A stretch of 64,000 nucleotides of DNA from GCA-2718035 sp964435285 (GTDB lineage: Bacteria; Bacteroidota; Bacteroidia; Flavobacteriales; TMED113): NCBI GenBank assembly GCA_964435285.1, contig CAYSYA010000002.1, positions 124,001-188,000 on the forward strand, read 5' to 3'. The notes beneath the pieces are model-generated. The model had not been told where the DNA came from and did no database searches. It saw only the letters and a list, made by a program, of their open reading frames with translations. Positions 61,907-64,000 of the stretch are shown here, piece after piece; position 1 is the stretch's first letter; the number at the start of each line of letters is the position of its first letter. Made by a program: the position numbers and the translations under genes.

Positions 61907-64000
61907 ATGAAAAAAATTATATTTCTATTAACATATCCTTTTATTTTATTTTCTCAAGTTAACTTTAGTGAAGATATTTCATCAATTATATATAATAATT
62001 GTACTGAATGCCATAGGCCGGGACAATCAGGTCCAATGCCATTTACTAATTATTTAGAGGTAGCTGCTTTTGGAAACATGATTAATTATGTAACTGCTAT
62101 TGATTACATGCCTCCTTGGCATGCTGATACAGAATATTCTTCTTTTCTTGGAGAAAGAGGTTTAACAGATGATGAAAAAAATTTAATTAACGAATGGGTT
62201 ACTAACGGAATGCCTCAAGGTGATCCTTTACTTGAAGCACAGATTCCAAATTTCCCAGAGGGTTCTGCAATTGGTACACCTGATGCTGTTTTCACAATGG
62301 AGGAAGAATATTTGATTGAAGGAAATAATCAAGATGATTATAGAGTTTTTGTTTTTGAAACAAATTTTCCTGAAGATAAATATTTAAAATCTATTGAGAT
62401 TATTCCTGGTAATTATGCTGCTGTTCATCATGTTTTAATCAATATTGATGATGGTGCATGCGCGGCAATTGATGCTACTACTCCTGAATATGGTTATGAG
62501 TGTGAAAGTGGTTTTTGTACAGGTGAAATTCCTCAGATATCAGCTGGATATACTCCGGGAATGGTTCCCCCAGTTTGGAATAATGATGTTGGGATGTTAC
62601 TTCCTGCAGGTGCAGATATATCTATTCAAATGCATTATGCCCCAAGTCCTATAGACCAATATGATCAATCTACAGTTAATTTATTTTTTAAAGAACAACC
62701 TGTTTTAAGAGAAATACAAGTAGAAACAATTGTTGATACTCAATTATTTATTCCAGCCAATGAATTATATGAACACTATGTTTCTTTTGAAATAGAGGAA
62801 GATATTAGTTTAATTAGTATTCTACCTCACATGCATTTAATTGGTAAGTCATGGCTTGTTTATGCAGAAAATAATGGAGATACAATTCCAATTATAAGTA
62901 TTCCAGAATGGGATTTTAACTGGCAAAGTTTTTATCAACCTGAATATATGTTAAAATTACCTCAGGGATACACTCTTCATGCTTATGCTACTTATGATAA
63001 TACTGCTAATAATCCACTAAACCCTAATTCACCACCTCAAAATATGTATTGGTGCGATTATACAACTTGTGAAATGTTTTTTCTTCCATTTGCCTATGTT
63101 GAGTATCAAGAAGGAGATGAAAATATATACCTAGGAAACAGCGAAGATTTAGGATGTACTGATTTAAATGCTTGCAATTATAATCCAAATGCAATAATTG
63201 ATGATGGTAGTTGTGGAATATCAGATGATTGTGGAGAATGTTTTGTTCCATGTTGTTATAATTTTGAAACTGAAACATGTGATCAAACAGTAAGTCAACA
63301 AGACTGTGAATATTTTTGGGCTGATTATAGTATAATTTCTGATCCAGAACAAAATATATTTTGGAATTTGAGTTGTAATTCAGGTTGTACAGATCCTTTA
63401 GCTTGTAACTATGATTCAACAATTTTACCTGGTGGTTTTGACGATGGTTCATGTGTTTTTGTTGATGGTATATGCGATACATGTGAAAATGGTGTTGTAA
63501 TTGATAATGATGCTGATAATGATGGAATCTGCAATGGTGATGAATTAGAAGGCTGTACAGACCCTCTAGCTTGTAATTACAATGAATTTGTAACAAATGA
63601 TGATGGAAGTTGTGAATATGCTCCAGAGTTTTATGACTGTGAAGGTAACTGTTTACAAGACTTGGATGAAGATGGAATTTGTGATGAATGTAATAGTTTT
63701 GAAAATATGGTTGTTGATTGTGAATGTGAATTTTTAGATCCGGCTACCTACACTGTATTTTTTACAAATGTCATTGAAAGTGATTGTATTTTAATTGAAG
63801 ATTGTTATTGTGAATGTATTAGTGATTTAGATGAAGATGATATTTGTGATGAAAATGACAATTGCCCTGATGAGTATAATCCAAATCAAGAAGATTCAAA
63901 CGATGATGGAATAGGTGATGCGTGTGACCAAACTAGTTTGAATGAAAATATCAGTAATAGAAAATTAATTAAAGTTGTTGATATTCTTGGAAGAGAAGTT
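61907..64000 (+). CDS. Cytochrome c / PHM-type copper monooxygenase secreted protein, 3'-truncated by the window
   Basis: An open frame of 698 codons with no stop before the window end. A signal peptide (1-17) is followed by a haem c site Cys32-x-x-Cys35-His36 in 'NNCTECHRPGQSGPMPF', with 'MPPWHAD' as the likely distal region. Residues 130-410 match the copper type II, ascorbate-dependent monooxygenase fold (PHM/DBH): His174, His175 and His243 for CuH; His308, His310 and Met390 for CuM. Spacings are close to those of PHM. Three GCTD...ACNY...DDGSC repeats (from about 417, 503 and 548), Cys-rich segments and a thrombospondin type 3-like 'DNCPDEYNPNQEDSNDDGIG' follow. The frame leaves the window in 'RKLIKVVDILGREV', a shared tail. 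The substrate is unknown. Confidence 0.88.
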   Translation, partial: MKKIIFLLTYPFILFSQVNFSEDISSIIYNNCTECHRPGQSGPMPFTNYLEVAAFGNMINYVTAIDYMPPWHADTEYSSFLGERGLTDDEKNLINEWVTNGMPQGDPLLEAQIPNFPEGSAIGTPDAVFTMEEEYLIEGNNQDDYRVFVFETNFPEDKYLKSIEIIPGNYAAVHHVLINIDDGACAAIDATTPEYGYECESGFCTGEIPQISAGYTPGMVPPVWNNDVGMLLPAGADISIQMHYAPSPIDQYDQSTVNLFFKEQPVLREIQVETIVDTQLFIPANELYEHYVSFEIEEDISLISILPHMHLIGKSWLVYAENNGDTIPIISIPEWDFNWQSFYQPEYMLKLPQGYTLHAYATYDNTANNPLNPNSPPQNMYWCDYTTCEMFFLPFAYVEYQEGDENIYLGNSEDLGCTDLNACNYNPNAIIDDGSCGISDDCGECFVPCCYNFETETCDQTVSQQDCEYFWADYSIISDPEQNIFWNLSCNSGCTDPLACNYDSTILPGGFDDGSCVFVDGICDTCENGVVIDNDADNDGICNGDELEGCTDPLACNYNEFVTNDDGSCEYAPEFYDCEGNCLQDLDEDGICDECNSFENMVVDCECEFLDPATYTVFFTNVIESDCILIEDCYCECISDLDEDDICDENDNCPDEYNPNQEDSNDDGIGDACDQTSLNENISNRKLIKVVDILGREV

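Noticed and set aside
62445..62654. Plus-strand 69-codon frame
   Set aside because: It lies inside the monooxygenase gene in another frame; the real frame runs unbroken from 61907 to 64000.
63024..63596. 190-codon minus-strand open frame, His/Gln/Leu/Asn-rich
   Set aside because: Antisense of the copper monooxygenase gene, whose plus frame shows domains and repeats; the composition of the minus frame is what antisense of Asp/Asn/Cys-rich coding gives.

Overview
This window comes from an AT-rich, compact genome of the phylum Bacteroidota, most likely a marine member of the Flavobacteriales. The evidence is the family content and gene order: bamD-rpoZ-coaBC-DUF4835-recN, a flavobacterial-type FabI, bacillithiol deacetylase BshB1, paired M16 peptidases, dipeptidyl peptidase III, type IX secretion (T9SS) C-terminal sorting domains, and -7 promoter boxes of the form TAnnTTTG. 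Intergenic gaps are short and many neighbours overlap by 4 to 20 bp. I see no rRNA, tRNA, CRISPR array, insertion sequence or prophage. All assignments are from reading the sequence; no database search was run.

Layout. 1-5.3 kb: 3' end of a glutathione peroxidase, bshB1, then on the minus strand recR, a GT2 glycosyltransferase fused to a membrane/Rossmann module, a 2-oxoacid dehydrogenase E2 and a fumarylacetoacetate-hydrolase-family enzyme. 5.3-8.4 kb: sodium/solute symporter, membrane methyltransferase, a small secreted protein, and a conserved 64-residue protein ending in a strong terminator. 8.4-15.1 kb: an M16 peptidase pair (one active, one lacking the zinc motif), then hisS-hutH. 15.1-24.2 kb: pckA-rsmE-DUF4159-AI-2E family, and a lysine/peptide catabolism group (two saccharopine-dehydrogenase-family enzymes, DPP III, DUF6580). 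24.3-28 kb: a 1232-residue T9SS protein containing a lysyl oxidase domain. 28-42.8 kb: housekeeping genes (alpha-oxoamine synthase, bamD to fabI, clpC, gyrA, a TPR protein, a Rieske oxygenase). 43-53.3 kb: secreted and envelope proteins, including a Kazal/ShK-like T9SS protein, two CotH-kinase proteins, and an OmpA/LysM protein with a phosphatase-like N-terminus, with purT and a Bax-inhibitor-1 protein between them. 53.4-57 kb: an HtrA protease coupled to three sugar-phosphate genes. 57-61.9 kb: AlkB-like hydroxylase, outer-membrane receptor, Mpo1-like protein and nitroreductase. 61.9-64 kb: an open-ended gene for a cytochrome c plus PHM-type copper monooxygenase.

The most interesting theme is extracellular copper redox chemistry. 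Two large secreted proteins carry complete-looking copper sites: a lysyl oxidase domain with its cofactor Lys/Tyr pair, and a PHM-like monooxygenase fused to a c-type haem site. Both carry the same GCTD...ACNY...DDGSC repeats, also found in a third secreted protein. A second theme is envelope phosphotransfer: a CotH-type kinase is translationally coupled to a peptidoglycan-binding protein with a Cys-containing, Arg-lacking phosphatase-like domain. Three secreted proteins also end in, or run into, a short C-terminal tail (VDILG... then DGSVEKKF-like) that differs from the usual T9SS sorting domain.
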